Assembly: GCF_018831695.1 (NCBI RefSeq)
Contig: NC_056708.1
Span: forward strand, 3,227,353-3,291,352
DNA: 64,000 bases
Direction: 5' to 3'
DNA from: Puntigrus tetrazona
Taxonomy: Eukaryota > Chordata > Actinopteri > Cypriniformes > Cyprinidae
Shown: piece after piece, positions 44,749 through 57,144 of the stretch
How the letters are laid out: the number at the start of each line of letters is the position of its first letter
Numbering within the stretch: the first letter of the stretch is position 1
The notes under the pieces: generated by a model
Database searches by the model: none
Told to the model about the DNA's origin: nothing
What the model saw: only the letters and a program-made list of their open reading frames with translations
Made by a program: the position numbers and the translations under genes

Positions 44749-46950
44749 GTGAGTTCCGTGTTGCTTTGTTCTTAAACAAATCCTTTTTTTATTTCTTTGA
44801 TACTAACATAGTTGTTGATAGGCTCAAAACCATATTCAAAAAAAAAAAGCATTAAAACACTAGTCTCTTTGAAATCTGTTCCAAATGAATGCATGTAATA
44901 GAAGCTTGTAAACCTGATAGTTTTAGTGCCGTTTGTGTGGTCTCATTAAGAGTAGATTTACTTTTGACGAATCACCCTATATGAACCAGAGGGCAACAAT
45001 TTGAGATGTGACTAAAAAGAGACTAAATCTGGCTCCAGGTCAACCCTTCTGCATAGAGAAGCAACAGATGGAAAAACTATTTTGGCTACATTTGCTTACA
45101 TCTTTGTGATTCCATAGAATACACATTGCAAAAATAGACTGTATGGACCAGCGTGTGTTGGTAGACACATAATGTAGTTATCCGATTCAGTTTGAAGATA
45201 ATATGAGCAGTGCATGTCTATGCAAAACTTGCCACCACAATGCAAGACTGTTCTTGAGTGCATTTCCAAAAGCAGCTATGGTGGCAACTTTGTCATTACC
45301 AATTAAGTTTAAAAGAACTTGCAACCATAGTTTGCTGACAAGCTTTTGAAATGCACCCCTGTTTGGGTGTTTATACGTGGTCTTTAAAATGTTTTTTATA
45401 GATATGATGGCTAGAATGCTTTTCTAGCTACATTTCCAGCCAAAATATCTAAAAATTGTAAGTGATTTGAGCAAAATAATACCCCTTTGGCAGATTATTT
45501 TGCTTGATGGAAGCAAAAGTCACTTAATTTTGACTTTTGTTTCAGAAAACAAGACAATTTTATAAATCTTTTTTTATACAATTTTTTTATATTTTGGCTG
45601 GAAAGCAGAAAAATCTAGGCTAGAAAAGCAGTGTAGATCTGTAGATTTTCCCTTTTATATCATCCATCTGCAAAGACTATTAATCCAATGTAATAGTACA
45701 CCTCTCTTTCTTCAAATCACTAACCTTTATGAACGATATAGTGATTCCTTAAGAAATACCACTAATTAAAAGTCTTTCAAGTCTAACAATGAAAACTGAT
45801 TCTTGGCAGCTAGATCTATAGCAGGCTTATGCCTTTTGGATGAGGTTTAATGAATGGAGGTTTGAATGTGTTGAGATAGAGGGCCTGTGAAGTAATGATG
45901 CTGTGCCTAGACAGAGGAAATATAAATAATTAAAGTTATACAGTGTCTGGCAGCATCTCGAGCACTGAGGGATGACTTGCTTCTCGAAACAAACTGAGAT
46001 AATCTAAATAGTGTCTGCTAGATTGCTTTGGCGTTGAACGTTTATTTGCCAGAGCGGCTGTTTGGCCTCCAATAGCTCAAATTAAAGTAATTACGTGACT
46101 ATTTTCACACATTTTAGTAGGAATTCAAAAGATTTTATAGTTGTGAAATATACATACACAACATTTAGTTGACATCTGTTGTTGGCATTTAGTAAATTTA
46201 CATAGCAGTAATGAGGTTGTGAATCACTTTTGCATCTTTATTGTGACATAAGCCACATGGTTCAACTGCAGTGCTCAAGCACACATGGCAAGGACTCACA
46301 ACTTTTTGTATTTGGTGTGACATGTGTTTGAGTCATGCCTTTAACCAATTTAGAATAAAATATTACTTGTTTCTCGTCAAGTAATTCTCTTATAATATAT
46401 TCCCAAACAGTCAGTCAGACAAAGTGATATTTGACTGATATTTGACCAGCACAGGCTAAAACAGTGTGTGGGTTTCCCTTTTAAATAACGGGGGGAAAGA
46501 ATGACATTAATGAGTTGGTGAAACTTTTTCATGGCTCTGTCAGTTTTGACAGTAGCTCAGTGGAAAGCTGTTATAGTCCCACGCAGTAGGATTAATATTG
46601 TGAGGTAGCTTAACAACTCAACTCAGTCGAATAGGTAAAATCAGCCATCTTTGACCAATTGTGCTTTGAGGAGCTGAGATTTGTAATAGATGTAAGATGT
46701 AGCGAGCGGTGGTTGCCAGTGAGAAAGTCGCACCACAGTGTTAGAATGTTGTGGGTGATTGCCAAGTCATTGTTATGAGATTGCTAATGTGTTCTGAGAG
46801 CTTTCTAGCATGTTGCTATGGGGTCTTTTTGGTAGTTAATAGTATTATTAGGCAGTGTCCAGGGTGTTCGTGATGATTGAAAAGTTGTTGCATGCCACTA
46901 AACAATTTTGATGTGGAAATATCACAGTGAAATATCAAATCACACTTTTA

Positions 46951-47094
46951 AGGTCCAATTCTCACTATTAAAAAACATTAACTATGCCTCAGCAGACTCC
47001 TAATTTGCTGCTTATTAATAGTTAGTAGCTGTTAAGTTTAGAGCATTTATGTGTTTACTGTGTTGATTAAGGGATGTATTGTGGCAGGATTAAA
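46951..47094. repeat. Degenerate MITE copy (GCTGCTTATTAATAGTTAGTA family)
   Basis: GGTCCAATTCTCACTATTAAAAAACATTAACTATG, then TTTGCTGCTTATTAATAGTTAGTAGCTGTTAAGTTTAG. Same motif order as 11190-11360. Confidence 0.6.
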
Positions 47095-47205
47095 TGTCAA
47101 CTCTTAAACTCAACCCTACCAGATAATGTTAACAAAAGAAAAAGTGATATAAAAGCACATTCTCTGATGCAGCTGTGCTGTTTTAACTATTTTAAATGGG
47201 TTTGG
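47095..47205. repeat. Dispersed repeat copy 1
   Basis: ACCAGATAATGTTAACAAAAG(A)AAAAGTGATATAAAAGCACATT...GATGCAGCTGTGCTGTTTTAAC aligns with 63095-63225 (ACCCGATAGTGTTAACAAATGCAAAAGTGGCATAAAAGCGCATT...GATACAACTGTGCCATTTTAAC). Confidence 0.65.
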
Positions 47206-48448
47206 GCCATTTTGTCGAACTGTAGGATACATACCAAGCACTTCATCTCACAAGAGCAAGGCTATATCCCATACTTCCATATTTAATAGCCCATGCCAAA
47301 AAAAAAAAACAATGGACAGCATCACAACATTTTTAATTGTTTTACTGGTTACAATGGAACATCTGTTGGGTTTTGGTTGTTGCAAACATTCAACACACAG
47401 TATGCCAAAATAATATTTTGTCCGAATGCACAGAATTCAAAATGAAGAATAGCTTGATAATCTGCTACTTCTAACATCCATTGATTTAAATCCCATGAGG
47501 CCATGTGAAAGAAGCTATAAATTGCATGCAACTAATGCAGAAGGCCTCATGACAAACCCAACATGGCGGATGTTGTATGTCCAAATTACTTAAATAGGAT
47601 TGGGGGTTACACAGATCCTTAACCCTAAGTGTAATGAGATGATAGACTTAGTAAACACTACAAATTAGCAGTATATTGCACCAACAACACAACTTATGTC
47701 CATATGTCAACCCAGTTTGCAGCAAACATCCTGTATTTTTTTGTCTAGTGGAAGTTTTACTGTCAAACGCACATGCAATTTTAATAACAAAACAGCGGCG
47801 TGGTGTTGTAACCGATACTTGTGAAGGTTTAATGTTCAAAGATCTTATAACGGTCAGTACTTTAGTACGCTGTGCTCATTAGAAAGCTTTTAATTTGGAC
47901 TTGCCTTCAAGAAGGAAAGTACCACAAGACTTTGCCCATGGATCGCCAATTTGGGGTTTCTAGTTTCACTCAATATTCAGCCAACATCTGTCTTAACTCC
48001 AACCACATGCTTTATCTGGGCTTCGCATGGTTTCCCATGCTCTCCAGAAAAAGCAAAGCCTGTGGGCTGCTTGATGTTGGCCAAGAAGTTGTGTTTTTGA
48101 AATGAGCTAAACTAGAAGCTATACCTCAAGAAGATTACTGAAATGAGTTTAATGCTTGTTATATTCGAATCATATGCTGGCCTGTTGCACATAACTTTTA
48201 TATCTTCATCACTCTGTTCTATCAAGCTGTTTTGCTGGGAGAACATTATAAATATCGGTTTCTTCTAGTGGTGAATGTAGACTCCTTGCGTCAACAATGC
48301 TAACCAAAAATTGACTGCCTGACCGATAAACTGTTGGAATATCACTTTATCTGTTTTAATAAGCATGCCATTAAGATACAAAAGAACTGATTTTTGATAG
48401 GTTTGCCGAACAATTCCCTATTGTTACATTACAGTAAGTGAGGGTTTG

Positions 48449-48466
48449 CTAGCTAGCTAGCTAGCT
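48449..48466. repeat. (GCTA)n short tandem repeat
   Basis: Four and a half GCTA units; self-complementary, so it can form a hairpin. Confidence 0.85.
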
Positions 48467-49335
48467 ATGTTTCTGGTCCATTGCCTCAAAACCACAGGCT
48501 GCTGCTGCTGCAAAGGACAGTCGTTGGATCCAAGTCTGTGGCTTTTCTTTTCAGTCCATCAAGTGAGGGAATGCCGCTAGCTTAAATGAGAAACGGGTTA
48601 GCGGGTTCCTAATTGCGGTACAGTGGGCGGAGGTGATTGCGCACGGGCAGACTTCCCTCTCGTCTTAAATGCCTGCAGTTCTGACTTGTTTACATGGATT
48701 AATTTAGTCAAGCGCAGGTCTAGACCTTTACTAGAGGCCTCGTTTACACTGTGCTCTTGTTAGCGTAGCACAGGCAGCCATTACTATCAGGTTAAATTTA
48801 GCAGCAGCTGTCTGTGATGATTTGGCTCGAGGTTCACATATTTCACAGAGGTGGGGTGGCCCTCAGGTGGGTTTGCATTCCCATAGCTCTCGGGTGTGGG
48901 GCTCAGCTGCAGTTCTAAAACAAGTACTGGGAGCTGTGCTGTAACCGAAAGCCTTTCTGCTAACTAGCACAGCAGATTGAGGTATTTCTGGATGTTGCAT
49001 GATGGTAACAAACATCAGCACCGATTTATGTCACTTATCACTTGCATCACTTGCACTGAAATTATTTAAATTAGTTTTAGCATGTTTTTATGTAGTAATA
49101 TAGTCTGTGCTTTGGCATAGGAGGTTAAATTCTGCATAATATTTAAATTAGCTTTATCTATTTCCTCAATGCATGTTATAGATCTTATTGAGAATAAACA
49201 ATCATTGTCATTTTATTGAGTTTTTTTCATTTAAGTTGTCGTTCTTTTGCAAATTGGTTATTGTATTGATGCACTGGTCATTTCTTGTTTGTAATAGTTT
49301 TGTAAACAGTAACTAGTAGTAAGTTAGCAGAAATT

Positions 49336-49632
49336 TTGGTTCCACTTTAAAAAAGTGGTCTTAGTTACATTAATTAAATAAGTATAATGTACTTATTATG
49401 TTCATCTTGTATTGAAAATCTCTTCTGCTGCTACTGAGGTGGGACAGGGGTAAGGATTTAGGTTTAGCAGTGGGTTTAATAGTGTGTTAAGGTGTAATGA
49501 TTGGTCAATTATAAATGTAATTACTATTACTAAAATTATTTTCAAATTTTTAGATATAAGAACAATAAGTGCATTGTACCAAATTATTAATTTAAATTTA
49601 AGTATTTAAGGACACTTAATATAAAGCTGTAC
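49336..49632. mobile_element. Degenerate MITE
   Basis: The left end TTGGTTCCACTTTAAAAAAGTGGTCTTA and the reverse complement of the right end (TACAGCTTTATATTAAGTGTCCTTA) resemble the GGTTACACTTTAT...GGTGTCC ends of the MITE at 14461-14653. The body includes AATGTACTTATTATGTTCATCTTGTATTGAAAAT and GGATTTAGGTTTAGCAGTGGG. Non-coding. Confidence 0.6.
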
Positions 49633-52600
49633 TATTTTTTTTTGGTTAAGGAAAATTAAAGTGCGATAATTAAAATTTGATTACTGGGCAACCAGAGTCT
49701 GTCGATTAAAGGCACAATGGCAACCGGATCGTCCCTTTGGATTTGGGAGCTTCAACTTTTGGGTGTCCCTCACGGAATATTAACCACTAACTTTTCTTAG
49801 TACACTTGGCAGCTGAAGGGGTCATATCTTAGAATGTCCGTTATGCCAGTTACATTCAGTCGCAAATGTCAAACATTTTTTGCATGAAAATAACGTGACC
49901 GGTCAACACCTGCTGCTGTCACATGATCCAATTAGCAATGTCTGAAATGACCGCCGATCATGATCCAACCACTGATGACTAAACTCAAAGTCTAGATTGC
50001 AAGATCACACCTCAGATTTACATTTGCTGAATAAAACCTCCAATCATGCCATAGGATGAGGCAATGTTTTTTTGTGATTTTAAGGAAAAAGACAAAATTT
50101 GCAAAAGTCCATCTGACCTGCAATGTGATCAAAATTCTGTCCAAACTGGATGTTCTACCAGCAGGGTGTAGCTCTGCTGACATTGGAGAGAACACATGAA
50201 TCAAAAATAGCCTATGAGCACATGAGAACAGTTATGCACTCATACCAGCATGTACCGTATTTCTCTTTAAATATGTTTGCAATGTGGACTCTAGATTAGT
50301 AGTTCAACTAAGACATAATTTACAGGATGTGGTTTGCATTAATGAATGAAAGACCGTCACCTGTTTTATCTGGTTCATCGCCACCTGGATAGAAGACTCA
50401 ATCCTGCATATGTTCTTCATCTAGCTCATGATGCAACCCCCAGCGATGCAGTGTATCTAGCTTTATGCACAGGATGCAATTATATTATGGTTTAATGATT
50501 TTTTTGTTTTTACTTTCACAGGATGTTATTAGGGCTGACCCTATTATTCAACAAAGCTGGGAAGAAGTTATTTTGTTTTGTAAAATCAACGTAACCTTTA
50601 ATTTGTTGATTTGATCCATTTACTGTGATTTGTAACCAGTTATAAGAGCAGAAATCTCCTCTGGGATATGTTCAGATTATGTTCGGTTCCGTTCATGCTG
50701 TTATCTGCTGTGAGAAAAAGTTAAAATTTTTATTAGTACCTATTAGCAGTAGAACTAGTGGAGTACTGTCCAAATTACTATTGTCCCATTTTAGAAAAAA
50801 TACCTAACAATTATATAAAACGACGCCATTCCCAATTTGCTGCTTATATTCGGTTTTGAACAGAAGCTAGAGAAATAAAAAGAGGGTGGGAGAAGGAGAG
50901 AGAGAGAGAGGTGTGAAAGTTATGCCCCTGAAGCCACAAGCAGCATGGGGGAGTGAGTGAGAAAGTCACACACTTGCGGACTTGCTGTATTCTTACGTAA
51001 TTCATAACAAAATTGTGTTATTTTGTTATTTCCACACTGTTGAATTTGGAACCGTCATTTTCAGTCATGCTTGTAAATACCACTGTAATCCAAGAGGCAG
51101 ACATAAATTTGCCACCCAACTCACAGTGTCATATTTAAAGTGCTAAAATATTAATTGCATACCAAATATTTGTTTTAATATATATGTGTGTGTACTGTGT
51201 ATATGTATTACGTATATATAAATACACATGCATGTATATATTTAATTTAAAAAACTGTTTATATATTTAATCTATTTTTATATTATAAAACAAATACATG
51301 TAAATATTTGTGAACTATATACTGCATATTTCTGTTTTTATATTTGCATAGTAAAATGCACAGTACACACACAAAAATGTCTGTAATCTTGAAGCGATGC
51401 CCAGAGCTAATTAAAATTCAAAACGAATACTAGTCAGAATATAGAACTCCCTGCCACTTTTATATTTATTTTTTTATTCAGTATGCTGTAGGTGAAATCC
51501 AGTCGTAGCAATTCATGTACTCGTAAAATCTGGGTGAGACAAGTTCGCAATGAGTTGATCATATGGATTCCTTTGACCGTCAGAAAACAGTCCACACAAT
51601 GCATACTGATGATATTGATGTACATTATTGGCTATACCATCATTAGTGTTTTTGTAACAGTTTGAACTTCAGTATTTCAGTACATTTTATCAGTTTACGA
51701 TCACAAATGTTATACTTATTGTCTGAACTCCAGTGTTTATTGGAATGTTTGTGTGCAAGCATTCTCTGTTTTCTCTTCCAGATGAAAAAGACCTTTTTGC
51801 AATTGTAATGGGCTGCAGACTTTCGCATTGATGTTGGGGATTTTTTAAAGAAATAACCGCAACCTTAAGCATCCAGTTTATGCCTGATATTATTTATTTT
51901 TGGAGTACACGTTGATTTAATTAGATGCGGTTTAACTGACAAGTAAGAGATGCAACGCATGTTAATAAGGTCAGTTAAAGAATGTTACTAGCAGATGAAT
52001 AGTGTATTACGCTTTAAATCTACATGATCTATTCCTCAAGAATTACCTTGAGGCCGAGTCACCATTGAATCGTAACTACTCTCAGATGTGTAGTTTAAGA
52101 TCATTATGGTCATAATTTCATGTTTCATGCAGGTAATAAAATGTTGTTTAGCTGAAAGATGCATCAAAACAAAAGCACCCTAAAAATAGCGGTTAGGTTT
52201 TGGAAATTATGTTTTTTCTAACAGCAAATAAACTTGTCTGACCCAATCTTATGTGAAAACAGTTGCTGATTTGCGAGGAAACATATTTCACCAATTCACC
52301 AAAACATAAAAAGAGTTTAGAAGAAATACAATGATAGCCTGTTAAACTGTCTGTTCAAAACGAAAAAGATGGATGATCTTATTATTAGGAGCAAGCTAAA
52401 AATCTAACTGCTATAAACTTTAACATTGTTGTGAATTCATATTAATATATCAGCATTCTTTAGTGCCTTCACTTCAAGTGAGTTTTTAACCAGTAGATAA
52501 GAACTTCTTGAAGACTTCCTTTCTCATAGGGCTTTCTGGGAAAACTATGTCCAGTCTATTTTGTCTGTCCTCTGGGACAAGCACTTGACTCTGATGAAGA

Positions 52601-54552
52601 GCCATCATCAGAAAAGACTGTAAGACAAGTTTTAGCAAATAAAATACACAATGAACACAAAAAAATGAGCGCTCAAATTTTGGTCTTTCATAACTTAGTA
52701 GCTATGTTTTTGTTAGCTGTTAGCAGATGCTTCTACTAACATTTCTTGGGGAAAAGGATGCTCTCACTCTTGTATGTCTTCAATAAGAGCATAGAGCTAT
52801 TAAATTGATGTGAATGGCATACTGGTCAGAAGTATTTAATGAAAACATTAGATTTCATGTTGAGATTTGTAACATTTGCATGCAGTCATTGCTAAAGTCT
52901 ATGGAAACTTAAGCCAATTTGCTCTCTACTGAATCTGCTCTCCTATTGCTTTAAAGAAAAATATAACTGAGCAAATAAAAAATTATCCATTATATTAGTT
53001 AGTCTTTGTTGAAGAGCATTTCAATCAGAAATGTCAGCATTGCTTGCACTGGAGGCGTCAGTTGTAGGAGTCAACAGTGACACATAGTTTGACAGCTCGG
53101 GTCATTGGTCGCAACAGAAGAAATGGACTGTTTTTCAATCTCAACAAAAATTTGGAGTCCGTGTGCTGTGACTCATTGGCTCCTAGGTCATGGCTTCCTC
53201 CCAAACTGGCATACTTGTGTACTTCACTGTGAATGACCAAGTAGTATGAAAGTACATCACATCCTAATCACAGACCACCATGAAGCTTCTACGCTGTAAG
53301 AATAAAAAAAACGTTGAAATATGCGTAATGTCTATTCAGAATACTGTTTTCATTGTTTTTGAAACCAGTACATTTTAATTAATTTTACGACATTTCCTTC
53401 AACCCTAAAACACAATGCAATGCTTAATTCAGAACTCTTGTAAGGAAAGTCCCTCTTTATTAACACAGCACATCTAAGTATTTCTACAGACTTATCCAAG
53501 CACATATGACATTAAAATGTCATGTTAAATTTCAAGACAAGAGCCCCTGTGTATTCAAAGTCTATTTTTCCATTTTTCATTATCCATTTTTATTCCCTAT
53601 TATTGGTATTTTGGTTATGCTGCAAATGTGTATTGCATTTAATTAAAAGTAAACTCTCGTAGCTTCTCTCTGTTTGATCAGTCCTCACTGTGAAGAATTG
53701 TATGTACTCCTTGAGAAAACAGTAAGCATCAAGCCCTTCCCAGACAACATGGGAAGCTGTAGTTGTCAGGGGAGGGGAATGTGTCCTGCGTAGGAGTACA
53801 TGGCCAGGATTTTTACCCTCTGAACTTAGACTCGGTTGTAGCGACATCCTCTGTGCATTTCCAATTGTTTCTGTTAAACTGTAGATCTCAGGAAGTCTCT
53901 TATATTTTGTCTGTAGCAAAAGAGAAATCGAGTGAACTGAAGAGAGGCCCTCGGGTGTTCGATGGCATCAGTAGAAATGGAGGGGGAGGCTTTAATACCG
54001 CCATGCAGATGTTTTCCATTTGAGCTGGGAAACAAATCCTCATTGTTTGGGTCTCACCAGCCCAACAGGCTCAACGTCACTGAGCGTTTTTATTACCTGT
54101 TTTCATGCTCAACTCGTATGCCCAATTCTTTACAGATGCTACGCTCTGTCTGGAAATGAGCCTCCGCGTGAGGGATATTTCGAGATGTTTGGGCCACAGC
54201 TTACGTGTCCGTAGTGAGGAATGACACTTGCTGCAGGCCTATTCCTGTATATTACTCTGAACTCTGGCATGTGTCGCATACTCGGTGTGAAATAGATCTG
54301 GCTTTAGTTATCTGTCCAGATGAGAGAGGCGTGGAGTGTCGTGTCAGTCCGTAGGGCATGTAACCAGTGACGAACGTTCTGCCGGTGTAATTACAGCCCT
54401 GCCATCACATGAGAAATTGCTTGCATAGATTCAGAGTTGACGTTGTTGTGATGCACATTAAAGAAGCATCTGCGTTTGTCATGCTTTGTTGCACATTTGA
54501 AATTATCTAAAAGACCCAAAAATCTGGAATATATACAGTATTTATATTTCGA

Positions 54553-54676
54553 ATTTGCTGCTTATTGATAGTAAGGCAGTCGTTGTGTTTATGTTTAGAG
54601 TTAATATAGCCAAAATGATAGTAATTTGTATGCTAATAAGCAACTGATTAATAGTGAATAGTGTTCCCTAAATCAG
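54553..54676. repeat. Degenerate MITE copy (GCTGCTTATTGATAG family)
   Basis: TTTGCTGCTTATTGATAGTAAGGCAGTCGTTGTGTTTATGTTTAG and GATAGTAATTTGTATGCTAATAAGCAACTGATTAATAGTGAATAG. Same family as 41292-41513. Confidence 0.65.
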
Positions 54677-54894
54677 TTACCAAATTTGCATATATATTAG
54701 TTCTTATTTTACTCAAATATTTTGGGACATTTAAAAGAAGCTGCTTTTCTGACCGTTTTGATGATTCAGTGTCACTTCCTGAATTTACATTATACTGGGT
54801 TGCACTGGAAACCTGGAATCCAGTGTAACTACGGTTCAACAAAATGATCAAAGTTGAAATGGCAAAGTTGCATTAACATCATCAACAACATTAT

Positions 54895-54960
54895 CTATTA
54901 GTTTTGCATTTGTTAACACTATCAGGTAGGTTTAGGGTTGATTGGGTGTAGGGCATATTT
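54895..54960. repeat. Dispersed repeat copy, inverted
   Basis: The reverse complement reads CAACCCTAAACCTACCTGATAGTGTTAACAAATGCAAAAC, matching the start of the 63095-63225 copy. Confidence 0.6.
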
Positions 54961-55849
54961 CATAATAGAGCATTAAGTTTTAGAGATGGTCCCCAGATAT
55001 TCGAATTTTGAACCATCACAATATGTAACTGAAGCGACGCAATAAAAATATAGCAATACTTACCTATGTCAACATACTAAAAACGTGCCAGGGTTCACAT
55101 ATTAAACCTGTGTTTTTAGAACCACTCAGTGGACATTTTTCTTTGAAAGTTACATATATTTATGAGACCAGGTTGCATAAAAAAAGGCATAAAAATTGTC
55201 CAAGCTGAATCGCATAAAAAAAGAGGTGACTGCGTATAATCAGTTTCAACCAGAAGTGTGTTTGTTTTACAGTTAAGCCTTATATTTACAGTCTTTCCTG
55301 AAATAATTTCATTTGGAATTAAAAAATGATTATTCCAGCGTACCAGAGTTTATATTTCAGGTGCCAGAACGATAATCATCCTACAAAGCGTATATTTTAC
55401 AGATTATTGAGATGACTTTCTTGGCCCAGATGAATAAAGTTACACAGACACGTTGTGAGCACTTCCAGTTGGCATGACTGTTCACAATGGGGCATAAGAT
55501 CTGATGCCAAAACAATCTCTCTGCTTCTGCATTGTTTTTTCTGTGTTCTCCTGCGTGCTGTTCATGTGTTATTTCAACAGGATGTCATTAGTATTCATCA
55601 TCTCCATAGTCAAACCACTTTCATATACAAACACACACATAAATATACAGTAAATGCGAAAGACACATTATTGTTACTCCATAGTAAACGGAGTTAGAGT
55701 TTCACTTAGTATTCTTAGTAAGCTTTTATCCTCCCCATTTACATTTCGGTAGTGACAATTTGCTATTAAAAAGGTCTTTCAAGACAGTTTTCTCTTGTGA
55801 TGCACACATAAATGATTTATAAAATGCATAAAAAGTATAAAACGTGTAA

Positions 55850-55867
55850 AAAAAAAAAAAAAAAAAA
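55850..55867. repeat. Poly-A tract
   Basis: About 18 A residues; could be the tail of an unrecognised retroposon, though nothing upstream is identifiable. Confidence 0.7.
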
Positions 55868-56358
55868 GATGTATAAAATCTGTTGCTGGAAGTTTCTGGT
55901 CAGATTTTTACATTTATATGGTTTTTAAATGAACACCCTAATCGGTTTCTCTGGAGTAAAAGGTAATCATATCCTACTCTTTCTCAAAATCAGGGATTAT
56001 GTTTCAGTTTCAGTGCTCAGCTTTGAAAAGTAGACACGAAAACCATTAACAGTTAGCTTTCATGTAAAATCCAGTGGCATTACTCACTGGCGGATATGTA
56101 AGGGTCCATTTTTTTAGAGGCACATTTGTTCACATCTGGATAACATATCGTTTTTCCCCTGCGGAGCTCACACTGACTGCAGGAATGCGCTCGTGAAACT
56201 GTGTCAGAGCCAGCCAAGATATTTGAACACGCTCAACTTCGCTAACCTACATATATGGCTCAGTTTCCCTCTGAGGGCTTCTCTGGTCATGTAAAGTGAA
56301 TAAGAATTAGATCACCTGCAAAGGCCAGCCGTCAAAACTTGAGTTTAATGTTATAATT

Positions 56359-56392
56359 TGATGTGATGTGATGTGATGTGATGTGATGTGAT
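56359..56392. repeat. (GATGT)6 pentanucleotide repeat
   Basis: Six exact GATGT units followed by GATATT. Confidence 0.95.
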
Positions 56393-57063
56393 ATTATATA
56401 CGTTGTTGCAAAGTTGTGGACAAACTTTTTCAAATGTGTTGTTCCAGTGGATCATATTGTCACTTTTTCTGAAGAAAAATGTCTATGGTGCTCGACATGT
56501 TTAACAGCCTAAACAATTATTTCTGCCCCTGTGAAGCTATGTATTTGAAATTGATGACTTCCTGTTTTTAGTCAGTTGTTGTTAGAAGTGAAACAGCTGC
56601 TTAAGTATTTAGCTATGAACAGGCGAAAGGCTAATTATGCTTGCTTTATATGACAATACAATATACATCACAAATAAAGCTCAAACAATAAAAACTCTAG
56701 ATATATTGGTCAAACAAGCTTCTATTACATTTAGTTTAAACGTATTGCATGCACTACTAAGCAAACATGCATTTTTTTGCATGCCAGCTTGACCAATAGC
56801 GTGCCAGTATTGTGCATAATTGACCAATCTTGTCTTAGGGATGTGGGATTGACAGAGAATAATTAAAACAATGCAAAACACATACAGAAAATGTATGATG
56901 TTTGTCACTAGAAAAACAAAGCCAAAACCCAGACATTTTAGGAAATTCAAGAATCCTGTGGCCATCCTAACTAAGCTGAAATTATTTGTCTCATTGTCAC
57001 ACAAAATGTTTGTCACTAAAATCGTACTCTCAGCGATATAACAAACGCAAATTCTATTTTCAG

Positions 57064-57144
57064 GAAAAACGGAAAAGACAAGCCGAGATAGAGGACAAAA
57101 GGCGACAACTCGATGAACTTGTTCTACAACTTCAACATTTTAAG
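57064..57144 (+). CDS. palm2: Paralemmin-2, coiled-coil exon
   Basis: Twenty-seven codons, phase 0 at both sides: EKRKRQAEIEDKRRQLDELV then LQLQHFK. The acceptor is TTCTATTTTCAG and the donor AAG|GTAAAC. The sequence is a hallmark of the paralemmin family N-terminal coiled coil, with heptad-spaced charged and leucine residues. The LDE-LVLQLQHFK ending fits paralemmin-2 better than paralemmin-1 or palmdelphin (comparison from memory). It joins in frame to MAEAELHKERLQALA upstream and SKAMRERW downstream. Confidence 0.95.

Larger units (their letters stand above)
44749..57063 (+). other. palm2: palm2 intron, 12.3 kb
   Basis: Bounded by GTGAGT and a TTCTATTTTCAG acceptor. It holds MITE copies (46951-47094, 49336-49632, 54553-54676), a repeat shared with 63095-63225 (47095-47205 and, inverted, 54895-54960), and short microsatellites. 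Positions 53750-54220 are non-repetitive with moderate GC and could be a conserved enhancer. The open frames in it lack splice or domain support. Confidence 0.85.

Noticed and set aside
53590..54214. Cluster of open frames on both strands in the palm2 intron
   Set aside because: None shows domain similarity or paired splice sites; the region is simply less AT-rich.
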